64,000 nt of DNA from WHTI01 sp963826105. Lineage in GTDB: Bacteria; Actinomycetota; CADDZG01; WHSQ01. Below the pieces are notes generated by a model. The model had not been told where the DNA came from, did no database searches, and saw nothing but the letters and a program-made list of their open reading frames with translations. The position numbers and the translations under genes were made by a program. This document shows, one piece after another, positions 1-8,907 of the stretch; position 1 is the stretch's first letter; every line of letters begins with the position of its first letter. Location: assembly GCA_963826105.1 (NCBI GenBank), contig CAWGWA010000013.1, positions 434,001 to 498,000 of the forward strand, read 5' to 3'.

Positions 1-13
1 ATGATCGGCGGGA

Positions 14-1222
14 TCAGGAGCAGCCAGGCCGCACGGAACCATCGTGCCCGGCTATCCATCTGCACGTGTTCTTCAGCCACAGCGAGGCGTGCGCGGGATG
101 CATGGTGGTTCCAACAACACCGACGAGTTCGTTCGTGAGTGACTCGAGGTCGACCTGATCGCGGAGCCGAGCGGTGAAGAGATCGAGCGTCTCGGCCGCG
201 TCGTAGCGCGCTCGGTAGAAACGGCGATCGATGAACGCCTGGATCCCTCGACGCAACGGTTGGAAGAGGGCCGCTACTCCCAGGGTCGATGCGGCGATCG
301 TGAGGTCGGACTGCGAGGTGAAGGGATCGAGGATCAGCTGGAACAGCGCGATCAGCCCGAAGTAGGACCCGGCGAGGACGCCTGTCAGGAGACCGTAGAC
401 CAGTGTGCGGTTGATCAGGAGGTCGATGTCGTAGAGGCGGTAACGCAGCACCGCGGCCGCGATACCCACAGGTATGAGGAAGATCCCGATCGTCGAGATC
501 TGGGACGCCGACTGGATGAAGAGGTTCCCTTCGCCCAAGGCGGCGAGGGTCGGGGAGAGGAAGGTCATGAGCACCGAGAGCGCCACCGACAACAGGAAGA
601 ACTTCATCTGGTTCCTCACCACGACGTCACCCCTGCGGAAGCGCATCACGATGGCAGATCCCGCCATTGCAAACGAAGAGAGCATCAAGGGGATCGTCAC
701 CACTGGAGGTTCGTCCGTGATCGGGGTCTGTGTGATCACCGTCATTCCGGTGAGGAACAAGGGCACCGCAAGCCAGAGGATCGCGAGCGGCGGTTTGCCC
801 TGAGGAAAGACCAGTGGGAGCACGATCAGAGAAGTGGTCGTCGGAGCGATCCACCACCAGTCGTTCCCCCAGACCCATAGGCCCGGCACCGAGAGATCGT
901 GGGCGGTGGCGTAGGGGATGAACTCCTCGAAGAGTCCTTGGATGCCGGAGAAGACCCCGACCGAGAGGAGGATCCAGCCCACCAGGTTCCGCGGCTGTCT
1001 CCACACCAGCAAGGCACCGAGCGTGGCCCAGGGGAAGACGAGGATGCCCTGGAACCCCCGGAACCCCCAGCCCCCGTCGACGGCCACATCTAGGCTCGTC
1101 CACGCGAAGTAGCAGGTCAGGACGCCCAGGATCAGAGCGATGCCGAAGAGGACGACGACCACGATGTTCAGGGGGCCGGCCCCCATCGCGGGTCCGGACC
1201 GGCCGGAACTCGCGCTGCTCAT
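14..1222 (-). CDS. Sensor-like polytopic membrane protein without a kinase domain
   Basis: About 402 residues from the ATG at 1222, which is preceded by a good ribosome site (GAAGGGGAT); the frame stays open to 1303 but the upstream part looks non-coding. Several hydrophobic segments fill the first 300 residues. They are followed by the conserved stretch LRYRLYDIDLLINRTLVYG and by RRFYRARYDAAETLDLFTARLRD. This arrangement is the N-terminal module of a family of actinobacterial sensor-kinase-like proteins. Here the protein ends soon after TMHPAHASLWLK, with no H-box or HATPase domain. From memory many relatives also end there, so this is probably complete. It is divergent from the SARP-type regulator at 1353 and may share its promoter region. 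Ligand and output are unknown. Confidence 0.75.
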   Translation of the reverse strand: MSSASSGRSGPAMGAGPLNIVVVVLFGIALILGVLTCYFAWTSLDVAVDGGWGFRGFQGILVFPWATLGALLVWRQPRNLVGWILLSVGVFSGIQGLFEEFIPYATAHDLSVPGLWVWGNDWWWIAPTTTSLIVLPLVFPQGKPPLAILWLAVPLFLTGMTVITQTPITDEPPVVTIPLMLSSFAMAGSAIVMRFRRGDVVVRNQMKFFLLSVALSVLMTFLSPTLAALGEGNLFIQSASQISTIGIFLIPVGIAAAVLRYRLYDIDLLINRTLVYGLLTGVLAGSYFGLIALFQLILDPFTSQSDLTIAASTLGVAALFQPLRRGIQAFIDRRFYRARYDAAETLDLFTARLRDQVDLESLTNELVGVVGTTMHPAHASLWLKNTCRWIAGHDGSVRPGCS

Positions 1223-1352
1223 CTCTCGATCCCCTTCAGTCATGCCCCAGAGGTTGCACGTTGTTCGTCCAAGCATCGTTACGAAATCGGGGATGAAGGA
1301 CAATGCCGTTGCGAGGATTCCTTAGTCTCTAGCTGTGGGAGGGAAGGTGGGG

Positions 1353-4205
1353 GTGAGCAAACTGGATATATCGGTCCTGGGCACTCCGAGGATAGAGGTC
1401 GACGGCGCCCCCCTTCAGGTCGACACCCGCAAGGCGACCGCCCTGCTGACCTACCTCGCCACAACCGCTCGGCCCCAGAGCCGGGACCGCCTGGTCGGCC
1501 TGTTGTGGCCCGATTACGACGAGGAGAAGGCCCGCGGCGCCCTGCGACGCACCCTTTCGACGCTCAAGAAGGCACTCGGGGACCGGTGGGTCTCGGCCGA
1601 TCGATCGACCGTGACCCTCGATCTCGCCGATGTCGGGTTCGACCTCGGGACCCTCCGGGGTGCACTCGAGCTCGTCGCGTCGCATGGCCATGACCCGGAG
1701 ACCGATTGCGCCGAATGCCTGACGGCTCTGACTCGGGCGGCCGAGGTCGCCGGAGGTGAGTTCCTCCAGGGGTTCTCGCTGCGGGATGCCGAACCGTTCG
1801 ACGAATGGCGATCGCTCGAGGCCTACAGCGTCACGCGTGAACTGACCCGCGTCCTCGACATGCTCGTCCACTCGCATACCTCTGCGGGGAACCTGGGGGC
1901 CGCGGTCGATGCCGCGCGCCGCAAGCTCGATCTCGACCCTCTCGACGAGCCGACCCACCGGCAACTCATGCAGCTCAACGCGTGGAGAGGCATGCGCGGC
2001 GCGGCCCTGGAACAGTACCGGGAGTGCGTCGCGGTGCTCGATCGCGAGTTGGGAGTGCCTCCGCTTCCCGAGACCACTGCGCTTTACGACGCGATCGCGG
2101 AGGGCGAGGTCGAGACACGCGAGACACCACGCTTGAAGGAGCCCGGAGCCCGTCGCCCGGCCCGCGCCCCAGCGGGATACCCGCTGCGCGGACGGACGGC
2201 AGAGATGGACGGTCTGCTCGAGCTCTACTCGCGTCTCGGAGACGGCGGGGCACTCGTCTCGATCCAGGGAGAAGCGGGGATCGGAAAGACGAGGCTCGCC
2301 GAGGAGTTCCTCGACGCGGTCACCGAACGCGGGGCGCCTAGTCTCTCGGCACGTGGTCATGAAGGCGAAAGCGGTCTTCCGTACGCGCTGATCACGCAAT
2401 TGCTCGAGCGGGTCGCCGACCGGCTTCCATCCAGCGTTCCTCAGGGAGCTCTCACCGAGGCCTCGAGGTTGCTTCCGTCACTGAGCCCGGATGCCGTTCC
2501 CGGCCCCATCGATGATCCGGGCGCGACGGGCAGGTTCTTCGAGGGCATACGAGAGGTATTGACCGCGTCCCTCGCCGGGTCCCAGCCCGGCGTGCTGTTC
2601 GCCGACGACCTGCAATGGTGCGACTCCGCTTCGCTCGAGGTGCTGACCTACCTGGCTCGCCGGCTCGACGAGACCCCGATCCTGTTGCTGCCGTCATGGC
2701 GGACCGAGGAGATCGACCGTAGCCATCCCCTCAACCATCTGGTCGCCGCCGCGGAGCGGAACAGTTCGGTCCAACTCGAACGGTTGAAGGAAGAAGACGT
2801 CCGGGCCCTCGTTGACGACGCGACCGAGAACACCGGAGCCGAGGTCGGGGATCTCGCTCATCGCCTGATGGTCGAGACCGAGGGCATCCCCTTCTTCATC
2901 GTCGAGTATCTCGCGGTGGCCGGGGAAGGGGAGGGGGACTGGCGATTGCCTCAGTCGATCAAGGAGCTCTTGCGATCGCGTGCGGAACTGGTCGACGAAA
3001 CCTCACGACAGATCTTGGGCACGGCCGCGGTGATCGATCGCTCTTTCGACTTCGACACCGTCTGGAAGGCGAGTGGTCGAACCGAGTTCGAGACCGTAGA
3101 TGCCCTGGAAGAACTCGTGGGGCATCGTCTCGTCGTGCCCGCCGAGCCGACCGCGTCGACGGGCGCGACCTACGAGTTCTCCCACGAGAAGCTACGCACT
3201 TACATCTATGGCGAGATGAGTCCCGCGCGCCGTCGGGTGCTGCATCGACGGGTGGGAGAAGCCCTGCTCACCGACGGGGCACCCGCCGATCGTGCCACCT
3301 CAGTGTCCGCACTGGCAGCACGGCATCTCGAGCTCGGCGGACTCGAGAAGGAAGCCGCCCTACAGCACGAGCGAGCGGCCACCTACGCGCGCACCATCTC
3401 GGCGAACACCGCGGCCCTCGACCACTACCTCGCCGCGCTGGCCCTCGATCACCCGAATCGCTCGGTGCTCCATGAGGGAGCCGGCGACATGCATGTGCTC
3501 CTGGGTGACTACCAGGCCGCCATCGGCGACTACCAGACCGCCGCGGCAACGGCCGATCCGGACTCGATCGCCAGCCTCGAACACAAGCTCGGCGAGGTCC
3601 ACCTCCGTCGCGGTGACTGGGAGCAATCCCGCAGCCATCTCGTGATGGCGCTCGAGCTTGTGGAAGAGGGCGACGGCGAACATCTGCGGGCCAAGATCCT
3701 CGCCGCTCTGAGCTTCAACGCCTACCGGAACGGTGCGGTCGACGATGCCGTCGATCTCGGCGTTCGCTCGCTGGAAGCGGCGACACGCTCGGACGATCCA
3801 CAGGCTCTGGCTCATGCCAGGAATCAACTCGGGATCCTCGAGAACGCTCGCGGCCGGTACGACGAGGCTGCGATCCACCTCGAAGAGAGCCTTCGGGTGG
3901 CCGCGGAGCTCGACGATGCCGCGGTGCGATCCGCAGCGCTGAACAACCTTGCCCAGACCGCGCGGCTGCGCGGAGAGATCGACAGGGCGCTCGATCTGAC
4001 CCGCGAGGCGCTCGAGATCTGCATCCGGCAGGGTGACAGCCACCACGAGGCGGCGATCCGCAACAACCTTGCCGACCTCCTACACGGCAAGGGCGACTCG
4101 GACGGCGCGATGGAACAGCTGAAGACCGCGGCCGCCGTGCTCGCTCGGATCGGCGACGAACCCACGGGCATGCTCCCGGAGGTCTGGAAACTCGTCGAGT
4201 GGTAG
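1353..4205 (+). CDS. SARP/BTAD-type transcriptional regulator with AAA ATPase and TPR repeats
   Basis: About 950 residues. The N-terminal region has an OmpR-like winged helix (LDISVLGTPRIEVDGAPL, RLVGLLWPDYDEEKARGALR) followed by a BTAD helical domain to about residue 250. An NTPase follows, with Walker A GEAGIGKT near residue 310 and Walker B GVLFADDLQW near 420. The C-terminal third is TPR-like repeats rich in A, L and E. The architecture matches large SARP/AfsR-like activators that bind DNA and couple ATP hydrolysis to transcription. I prefer the GTG at 1353 over that at 1335 because GGGAAGG lies at a proper distance. It is divergent from the sensor-like membrane protein; the target genes are not evident. 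Confidence 0.85.
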   Translation: MSKLDISVLGTPRIEVDGAPLQVDTRKATALLTYLATTARPQSRDRLVGLLWPDYDEEKARGALRRTLSTLKKALGDRWVSADRSTVTLDLADVGFDLGTLRGALELVASHGHDPETDCAECLTALTRAAEVAGGEFLQGFSLRDAEPFDEWRSLEAYSVTRELTRVLDMLVHSHTSAGNLGAAVDAARRKLDLDPLDEPTHRQLMQLNAWRGMRGAALEQYRECVAVLDRELGVPPLPETTALYDAIAEGEVETRETPRLKEPGARRPARAPAGYPLRGRTAEMDGLLELYSRLGDGGALVSIQGEAGIGKTRLAEEFLDAVTERGAPSLSARGHEGESGLPYALITQLLERVADRLPSSVPQGALTEASRLLPSLSPDAVPGPIDDPGATGRFFEGIREVLTASLAGSQPGVLFADDLQWCDSASLEVLTYLARRLDETPILLLPSWRTEEIDRSHPLNHLVAAAERNSSVQLERLKEEDVRALVDDATENTGAEVGDLAHRLMVETEGIPFFIVEYLAVAGEGEGDWRLPQSIKELLRSRAELVDETSRQILGTAAVIDRSFDFDTVWKASGRTEFETVDALEELVGHRLVVPAEPTASTGATYEFSHEKLRTYIYGEMSPARRRVLHRRVGEALLTDGAPADRATSVSALAARHLELGGLEKEAALQHERAATYARTISANTAALDHYLAALALDHPNRSVLHEGAGDMHVLLGDYQAAIGDYQTAAATADPDSIASLEHKLGEVHLRRGDWEQSRSHLVMALELVEEGDGEHLRAKILAALSFNAYRNGAVDDAVDLGVRSLEAATRSDDPQALAHARNQLGILENARGRYDEAAIHLEESLRVAAELDDAAVRSAALNNLAQTARLRGEIDRALDLTREALEICIRQGDSHHEAAIRNNLADLLHGKGDSDGAMEQLKTAAAVLARIGDEPTGMLPEVWKLVEW

Positions 4206-4207
4206 TT

Positions 4208-4537
4208 CTACCTGGGCGGCAGGGAGGCTACGAACTCGAGTGCTGCTTCCACGTGCCTGCGTAGTGCGGGTTCGGTCTTGACTCCGGCGGGTGCCGCGAA
4301 CACATAGCCCTTCATCGGCCTGCCGGTGAAGTCCATCGGACGGACGTTCTCGTCCTTCAGAGCGTCCACCGCTCCTTCTTCCCCCAGACGCAGCATGAGG
4401 TCATCGTTCGCGATCCCGCAGCACATGTAGCCCTTGACCATGAACGCGATCCCACCGAACATCTTGCGCTCGTCGACATCCCCATGCTCAAGGAGGATCT
4501 CTTTGACCCGGCCCGCGAGCTCTTCGTCGTAAGCCAT
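4208..4537 (-). CDS. TfoX N-terminal domain protein
   Basis: A 109-residue protein whose ATG at 4537 follows GGAAGGA at 8-9 bases; the GTG two codons earlier sits too close to that site. The sequence has the TfoX/Sxy N-terminal domain pattern: ERKMFGGIAFMVKGYMCCG, a central LMLRLG, and a C-terminal PMKGYVF segment. In gamma-proteobacteria Sxy is a competence co-regulator, but short single-domain actinobacterial members have no defined role. It is convergent with the SARP gene, with only two bases between the stops, and no operon partner is visible. Confidence 0.8.
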   Translation of the reverse strand: MAYDEELAGRVKEILLEHGDVDERKMFGGIAFMVKGYMCCGIANDDLMLRLGEEGAVDALKDENVRPMDFTGRPMKGYVFAAPAGVKTEPALRRHVEAALEFVASLPPR

Positions 4538-4678
4538 TCTCACTTTCCTTCCGCTCCCTCAGAAGGATAACCACGCAACAACTTGGAGTCCTGATGATCG
4601 AAGGTCCAGGCAGGAACCGAGCCGATCGGAGACGAACAACCCACCTAGATGGTTCGGATCATCCGAGGAGAGCTTCCA

Positions 4679-6058
4679 ATGCCTCTCAGCAGACGGGAAT
4701 TCATGAAGACGGGAGCCGCTGCCGGCGCGCTCCTGGTGGCTCGCCCCTTGGGAGCGTTCGCCGGGAGTCTCGGCCCGACCGCCGAGTTCTCTACCTCACG
4801 AGAGTCGCGGCTGTTCCCGGGCACGCGTCTCGTGCATGCCGACCTCCATAACCACACGCTCTACTCCGATGGTGACGGCGAGCCCGAGAACGCCTTCGCA
4901 TCGATGCGGGCCGCGGGACTCGATGTCGCCGCGCTGACCGATCACGCAACGGTCTCCTACGGGATGCCGATGGGCACGATCTGTCCCGACGGCTGCGGTG
5001 CCGGGGGCCTGGCCGGGATCAACGAGCAGACCTGGGCCGAATCCAAGGCTCTTGCCGACGGAGCGAACGACGACGGAAACTTCACCGCGATCCGTGGGTT
5101 CGAGTGGTCGAGCCCGACGCTCGGGCACATCAACGTGTGGTTCTCGGAGAACTGGACCGATCCACTGCACACCGCCGGGGCAACGAGCGGCGAGGGCGTG
5201 GCTCAATTCGCTCACGACAACATGGGTACTCCGGCGCCGGTGAGTCTCGCTCTCGACACCGCCGTACGTGCCCTGCCGACCACCGGAGTGACCATGGTTC
5301 CGTTCTACGACTGGTTCAACGCGGAGCCGTCCCGTCCCGTGCTGGGCGGTGGACTCGACGGCATCGCCGGCTTCAATCACCCCGGCCGCGAGACCGGCCG
5401 CTTCGGCTACTTCCACTTCGAGCCAACCGCTCGCGACCGTCTCGTCAGCTGCGAGGTCTTCAACCGCAACGAGGACTACCTCTTCGAAGGGACCAACTCG
5501 GGCGTCGGCTCGCCGATCAACGAGTGTCTCAACGCCGGTTGGAAGGTCGGACTTCTCGGGGTCACCGACGAGCACGGAACCGACTGGGGGTACCCCGACG
5601 GCAAGGGCCGTACCGGCCTGTGGGTGAACTCTCTCGATCGCGGATCGGTGCGCGAGGCGATGGTCGCCCGGCGCTTCTTCTCGACGCGTCTGCGCGGACT
5701 GCGTGTGGACGCGTCGGCCAATGGGGGCCGGATGGGGAGCACCCTTCAGCACTCGAGCGGCCCGATCACCTTCTCGCTTGATATCGACAGGGGAGAGGAG
5801 TGGTGGGGGCACGCCCTCAACGTGCAGATCCTCCAGTCCGGAACCTTCATGCCCACGATCGTCGATTCCTTCGAGATCACGATCCCGATCCCGGAGGAGC
5901 CGGTTATCTCCTTCACTCGCGATATCAACCGTGACGATGGCGACTGGGTCGTTCTCCGGATCACCGATCCGGCGGTTCCGGCCGACGCACGAGCGACCGG
6001 CGACTGGACCTCGCTCGGCAACGCCATCGCCTACACGAGCCCGTTCTTCCTGGCCTGA
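4679..6058 (+). CDS. Tat-exported PHP-domain metallo-phosphoesterase (CehA/McbA type)
   Basis: About 459 residues starting at the ATG at 4679, after GAGGAGAG. The N-terminus carries a twin-arginine signal (SRREFMK at residues 4-10, then an Ala-rich hydrophobic core), so the folded metalloprotein is exported. The mature part opens with the PHP metal motif HADLHNHTLYSDG and continues with LTDHA; later His/Asp positions lie in GFNHPGRETG and VTDEHGTDWG. The PHP fold uses a multinuclear metal site to cleave phosphoesters, and CehA-like relatives cleave other esters. The substrate cannot be deduced. A small membrane protein gene overlaps its stop codon. Confidence 0.8.
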   Translation: MPLSRREFMKTGAAAGALLVARPLGAFAGSLGPTAEFSTSRESRLFPGTRLVHADLHNHTLYSDGDGEPENAFASMRAAGLDVAALTDHATVSYGMPMGTICPDGCGAGGLAGINEQTWAESKALADGANDDGNFTAIRGFEWSSPTLGHINVWFSENWTDPLHTAGATSGEGVAQFAHDNMGTPAPVSLALDTAVRALPTTGVTMVPFYDWFNAEPSRPVLGGGLDGIAGFNHPGRETGRFGYFHFEPTARDRLVSCEVFNRNEDYLFEGTNSGVGSPINECLNAGWKVGLLGVTDEHGTDWGYPDGKGRTGLWVNSLDRGSVREAMVARRFFSTRLRGLRVDASANGGRMGSTLQHSSGPITFSLDIDRGEEWWGHALNVQILQSGTFMPTIVDSFEITIPIPEEPVISFTRDINRDDGDWVVLRITDPAVPADARATGDWTSLGNAIAYTSPFFLA

Positions 6059-6483
6059 TGTCGGACGAGCAGGTCGCTGCCGACGCGAAGATCGCGGCCG
6101 GGGTCATGTTCGCCCACATCCCCGCTTCGCTGTTCCTGTGGGCGTTCGAATTCTTCTCCACGCCGGGGTTTGGGTCGAACGGTCTTCAGGATGTCGGCAT
6201 GATGGCGATCCTCTTCGCGCTTGCCTTTGCCTCGGGCGTCGTTGCGGTGATCGCGAGCGGATTCGGTAAGGGGCGACGATGGGCGGCGGTCGCGGCGGTG
6301 ATCGTCTTCGGTTTCGCCGGGGTCGTTTGTGCGATCGGGTTCATCAACAATCTGATCTGGCTGAGCGGAGGTTTCCACTCGCCACGTCTGCTCGTCGGCT
6401 GGGGGGTCTTCGCGTTCTCCTGCCTGGGGCTCACCATCTACTGCATCGCTTGGCTCATCACCCACCGAACGGATCGGAGCTAA
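6058..6483 (+). CDS. Small four-helix membrane protein, function unknown
   Basis: A 141-residue protein with four clear hydrophobic helices (about residues 12-35, 47-68, 76-98 and 108-133) and short polar loops. The start ATG overlaps the TGA of the PHP phosphoesterase gene (TGATG), which indicates translational coupling, and is the main reason to accept it. No motif was recognised. A role in the same envelope process as the exported PHP enzyme is inference from coupling only. Confidence 0.65.
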   Translation: MSDEQVAADAKIAAGVMFAHIPASLFLWAFEFFSTPGFGSNGLQDVGMMAILFALAFASGVVAVIASGFGKGRRWAAVAAVIVFGFAGVVCAIGFINNLIWLSGGFHSPRLLVGWGVFAFSCLGLTIYCIAWLITHRTDRS

Positions 6484-6518
6484 AGGCGGGGTAACGAGCG
6501 GCCGACGTATGCAGCAAC

Positions 6519-6660
6519 ACGGTGCCTGGAGGACGCAACCGACGGCTAACTCTAAGACCGATGCTGAGGATGTAGACCGAAGCGTGATGACCTAGTCGAT
6601 CGCCAGGCTCGTCCTCTTAAGCTGGCCTGACCAGCCATCGAGTTGGCCTCCAGGCACCGT
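6519..6660 (+). ncRNA. Candidate rod-shaped structured RNA (6S-like outline), unassigned
   Basis: In a 293-base gap, the arm ACGGTGCCTGGAGG (6519-6532) is repeated as its perfect reverse complement CCTCCAGGCACCGT (6647-6660). Inside this 14-bp stem more pairing continues: CAAC 6536-6539 with GTTG 6642-6645, CGA 6540-6542 with TCG 6638-6640, and GGCT 6544-6547 with AGCC 6633-6636. A hairpin GCTGG-CCTGA-CCAGC (6621-6635) is a competing fold. The second arm is followed at once by TTTCCTTTTT, as in an intrinsic terminator on the plus strand. The shape is a long bulged hairpin of about 142 nt, reminiscent of 6S RNA. I do not recognise the sequence as any named family, and no convincing promoter is seen. 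Confidence 0.5.
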
Positions 6661-6776
6661 TTCCTTTTTCCCTCCCTTTTGATATCCGCCTAAATCTCCG
6701 CGTTCCAGGCAGGAGCGAGCCGAGCAAGCACGAATCGGTCCCCGTCAGCTGTTAAAGCTCTAGATCGGAGATGGGG

Positions 6777-6950
6777 ATGAAGAAGCTACGCGTTGTTCTG
6801 GCCACCGCCCTGATGGCGTCGGCACTTTCGGTAGTGAGCGCGGCTCCGGCCAGCGCCAAGTGCACCGGCGAAGCCTGTCCGGTTGTTGTCACGGTCTGCG
6901 CCAAGATGGACAAGTACTACGACAACTTCCTCGGCTGCGAGACCTGGTAG
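6777..6950 (+). CDS. Small secreted four-cysteine peptide
   Basis: A 57-codon gene. The product opens with MKKLRVVLATALMA, a hydrophobic core and an ASA cleavage site near residue 27, a classical Sec signal peptide. The mature part is only about 30 residues with four cysteines (positions 29, 34, 41 and 54), enough for two disulfides. GGAGATGGGG lies in front of the ATG. It sits between the candidate structured RNA and a secreted subtilisin. It could be a secreted signal, toxin-like peptide or protease partner; I recognise no family. GC-rich hairpins (about 6976-6989 and 7001-7018) follow it. Confidence 0.6.
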   Translation: MKKLRVVLATALMASALSVVSAAPASAKCTGEACPVVVTVCAKMDKYYDNFLGCETW

Positions 6951-7069
6951 CCGATCGATCCAGCGACCGCCCGGCCCCCCAAGCGGGGGTCCAGCGGTCC
7001 GCCCGGCCGTACCCGGGCTAGGACCTTCGGGCAAAACAGTCAAAAAGAGATGTAAACCACCTAAAATCC
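6951..7069. other. Intergenic stretch with GC hairpins after the small peptide gene
   Basis: No gene is seen here. Two short GC stems (CCCCC/GGGGG around 6976-6989 and GCCCGG/CCGGGC 7001-7006 with 7013-7018) could end the small-peptide transcript, although no clear T run follows. The A-rich stretch after 7030 leads into the subtilisin promoter. Confidence 0.35.
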
Positions 7070-7098
7070 TTGCGGCAAAGCGGGCAAAACTCTACAAT
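7070..7098 (+). promoter_or_regulatory. Sigma-70-type promoter of the subtilisin gene
   Basis: TTGCGG (7070-7075) and TACAAT (7093-7098) are separated by exactly 17 bases, close to the housekeeping consensus. This implies a leader of about 110 bases before the protease start. The leader contains ATGCCG/CGGCAT complementary segments but no riboswitch I recognise. Confidence 0.65.
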
Positions 7099-7217
7099 CC
7101 TCCCGATATCTCTGGGTGCCTGGGGGGACGAGAGGATGAATGCCGCAGCACCACGCTCGGCATCCTTGCGCGCTCGTTACCGCCGGCATCCCCGATCAGA
7201 AGGGGGATCTGAAGGTG

Positions 7218-8807
7218 GTGACCAGTAGGAGAACAGCAATGATGCTGGCCGGCCTTGCGCTCGCCGTGCTCATGGTTGCTGCTGTCTCGGGGGCATGGGC
7301 GGGCTCGTCCGCTCCCGGCAACAAGCCGCCGACTCGCAGCGGCAAGGCTCCGCTCCTCGGCACGAACGCACCGGGAGCGATCGAAGGTCGCTACATCGTC
7401 GTGTTCAACAAGTCCGTATCGGGGGCGGCGGTCAAGTCTGAGAGCCAGAGGGTCCAGGCTCGCGGAGGTCAGATCCACTATCGCTACGACAGCGCCATCA
7501 AGGGCTTCGCCGCGACATTGTCGAAGCAGGCGGTCGAGTCGCTGCGCAAGGACTCGCGGGTCGCCTACATCGAGGCGGACCAGAGGATCAGGCTCTCGGC
7601 GACGCAGTCACCGGCGACCTGGGGACTCGACCGGATCGATCAGCGGAACCTCCCTCTGAACAACAGCTACACCTACAACGTGACCGGCGCCGGCGTGAAG
7701 GCGTACATCATCGACACTGGAATGCGCCTTACCCACAACGAGTTCGGGGGCCGTGCGGTCAGCGGCTACGACGCCATCGATGGTGGCTCGGCCGATGACT
7801 GCAACGGACACGGAACCCACGTCGGAGGCACCGTCGGTGGAAGCACCTACGGGGTTGCCAAGGGCGTCAGCCTCGTGGCCGTCAGGGTGCTCAACTGCGC
7901 CGGCAGCGGAACCAACTCGCAGGTGATCGCCGGCATCAACTGGGTCACGAGTGACCACAGTGCCGGACAGCCTGCGGTCGCCAACATGAGCCTCGGGGGC
8001 GGCGCCAGCTCCGCGCTCGACAACGCGGTGAGTAGCTCGATCGCCGACGGCGTGACTTATGCGGTCGCCGCAGGCAACGAGAACGCGAATGCGTGCAACG
8101 GTTCGCCGTCGCGGGTCGCAACCGCGATCACGGTCGGATCGACAACCTCGACCGACGCTCGCTCGTCGTTCTCGAACTACGGGACCTGTGTCGACATCTT
8201 CGCTCCCGGCTCGAGCATCACCTCGGCCTGGTACACGAGCAACACCGCGACCAACACGATCAGCGGTACATCGATGGCGACGCCACACGTTGCGGGAGTA
8301 GCGGCTCTGGCGCTGCAGGCGACTCCCAGTGCCTCGCCCGCGACGGTCACCAACACGATCATCTCGTCCGCGACCACCGGGGTTGTGGGATCGCCGGGTA
8401 GCGGTTCGCCGAACCGGCTCCTGTACTCGCTGCTAACCTCCAACCCGAACCCCGAGCCGACGCCGACTCCCACGCCGACGAATCCACCACCGACCGGGTG
8501 TTCGGGAACGACTTACTCCGGTTCGCTCTCGGGCACGGGTGACTACGACCTCCACCCGAACGGGAACTACTTCCAGACGACGACCGCAGGCACGCACAAG
8601 GGCTGCCTGGTCGGCCCTGCCGGTACCGACTTCGACCTCTACCTGTACCGGTGGAATGGCTCGTCGTGGTCCTTGGCGGCTCAAGGCATCGGTTCGACCT
8701 CGACCGAGACCGTCACCTACAGCGGCTCTGCCGGCTACTACTACTGGCGGGTCTACTCCTATAACGGCAGCGGGAGCTACAACTTCACGCTGCAACGACC
8801 CAACTAG
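7218..8807 (+). CDS. Secreted subtilisin-like serine protease (S8, proteinase K/aqualysin type) with C-terminal PPC-like domain
   Basis: About 529 residues from the GTG at 7218. That start gives a signal peptide with basic N-region (TSRR) and hydrophobic core; an ATG at 7239 has a better ribosome site (TAGGAG) but no positive residues. An I9 propeptide (GRYIVVF to YIEADQ) precedes the catalytic domain. The triad is visible: Asp in IIDTG, His in GHGTHVGG, Ser in SGTSMATPHVAG. A Pro/Thr linker (PEPTPTPTPTNPPP) leads to a roughly 100-residue beta domain of the bacterial pre-peptidase C-terminal type (FDLYLYRW). The enzyme is an extracellular endopeptidase, with autoprocessing expected. A strong hairpin follows the gene. 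Confidence 0.93.
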   Translation: MTSRRTAMMLAGLALAVLMVAAVSGAWAGSSAPGNKPPTRSGKAPLLGTNAPGAIEGRYIVVFNKSVSGAAVKSESQRVQARGGQIHYRYDSAIKGFAATLSKQAVESLRKDSRVAYIEADQRIRLSATQSPATWGLDRIDQRNLPLNNSYTYNVTGAGVKAYIIDTGMRLTHNEFGGRAVSGYDAIDGGSADDCNGHGTHVGGTVGGSTYGVAKGVSLVAVRVLNCAGSGTNSQVIAGINWVTSDHSAGQPAVANMSLGGGASSALDNAVSSSIADGVTYAVAAGNENANACNGSPSRVATAITVGSTTSTDARSSFSNYGTCVDIFAPGSSITSAWYTSNTATNTISGTSMATPHVAGVAALALQATPSASPATVTNTIISSATTGVVGSPGSGSPNRLLYSLLTSNPNPEPTPTPTPTNPPPTGCSGTTYSGSLSGTGDYDLHPNGNYFQTTTAGTHKGCLVGPAGTDFDLYLYRWNGSSWSLAAQGIGSTSTETVTYSGSAGYYYWRVYSYNGSGSYNFTLQRPN

Positions 8808-8820
8808 ATAGAACGTCGAA

Positions 8821-8851
8821 AGCGGAGGGGCGGCTAGTCCGCCCCTCCGCT
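8821..8851. terminator. Bidirectional terminator hairpin between convergent genes
   Basis: AGCGGAGGGGCGG (8821-8833) pairs perfectly with CCGCCCCTCCGCT (8839-8851) around a 5-base loop. It lies between the convergent subtilisin and NlpC-like genes. The T tract is weak. Confidence 0.75.
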
Positions 8852-8907
8852 CATTTCACGGGATCTCGAGCCTTGCGAAAACCCTTGTCCCGACAGTCAA
8901 CTCGCTT

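Noticed and set aside
14..1222. Truncated histidine kinase
   Set aside because: The end after TMHPAHASLWLK is shared, as far as I recall, by many full-length relatives without a kinase domain, so it need not be truncated.
6519..6660. Cyclic-di-GMP (GEMM) riboswitch or retron ncRNA
   Set aside because: GGACGCAA and a GGCTAA segment recall GEMM, but the other conserved bases are missing, and no reverse transcriptase is nearby.
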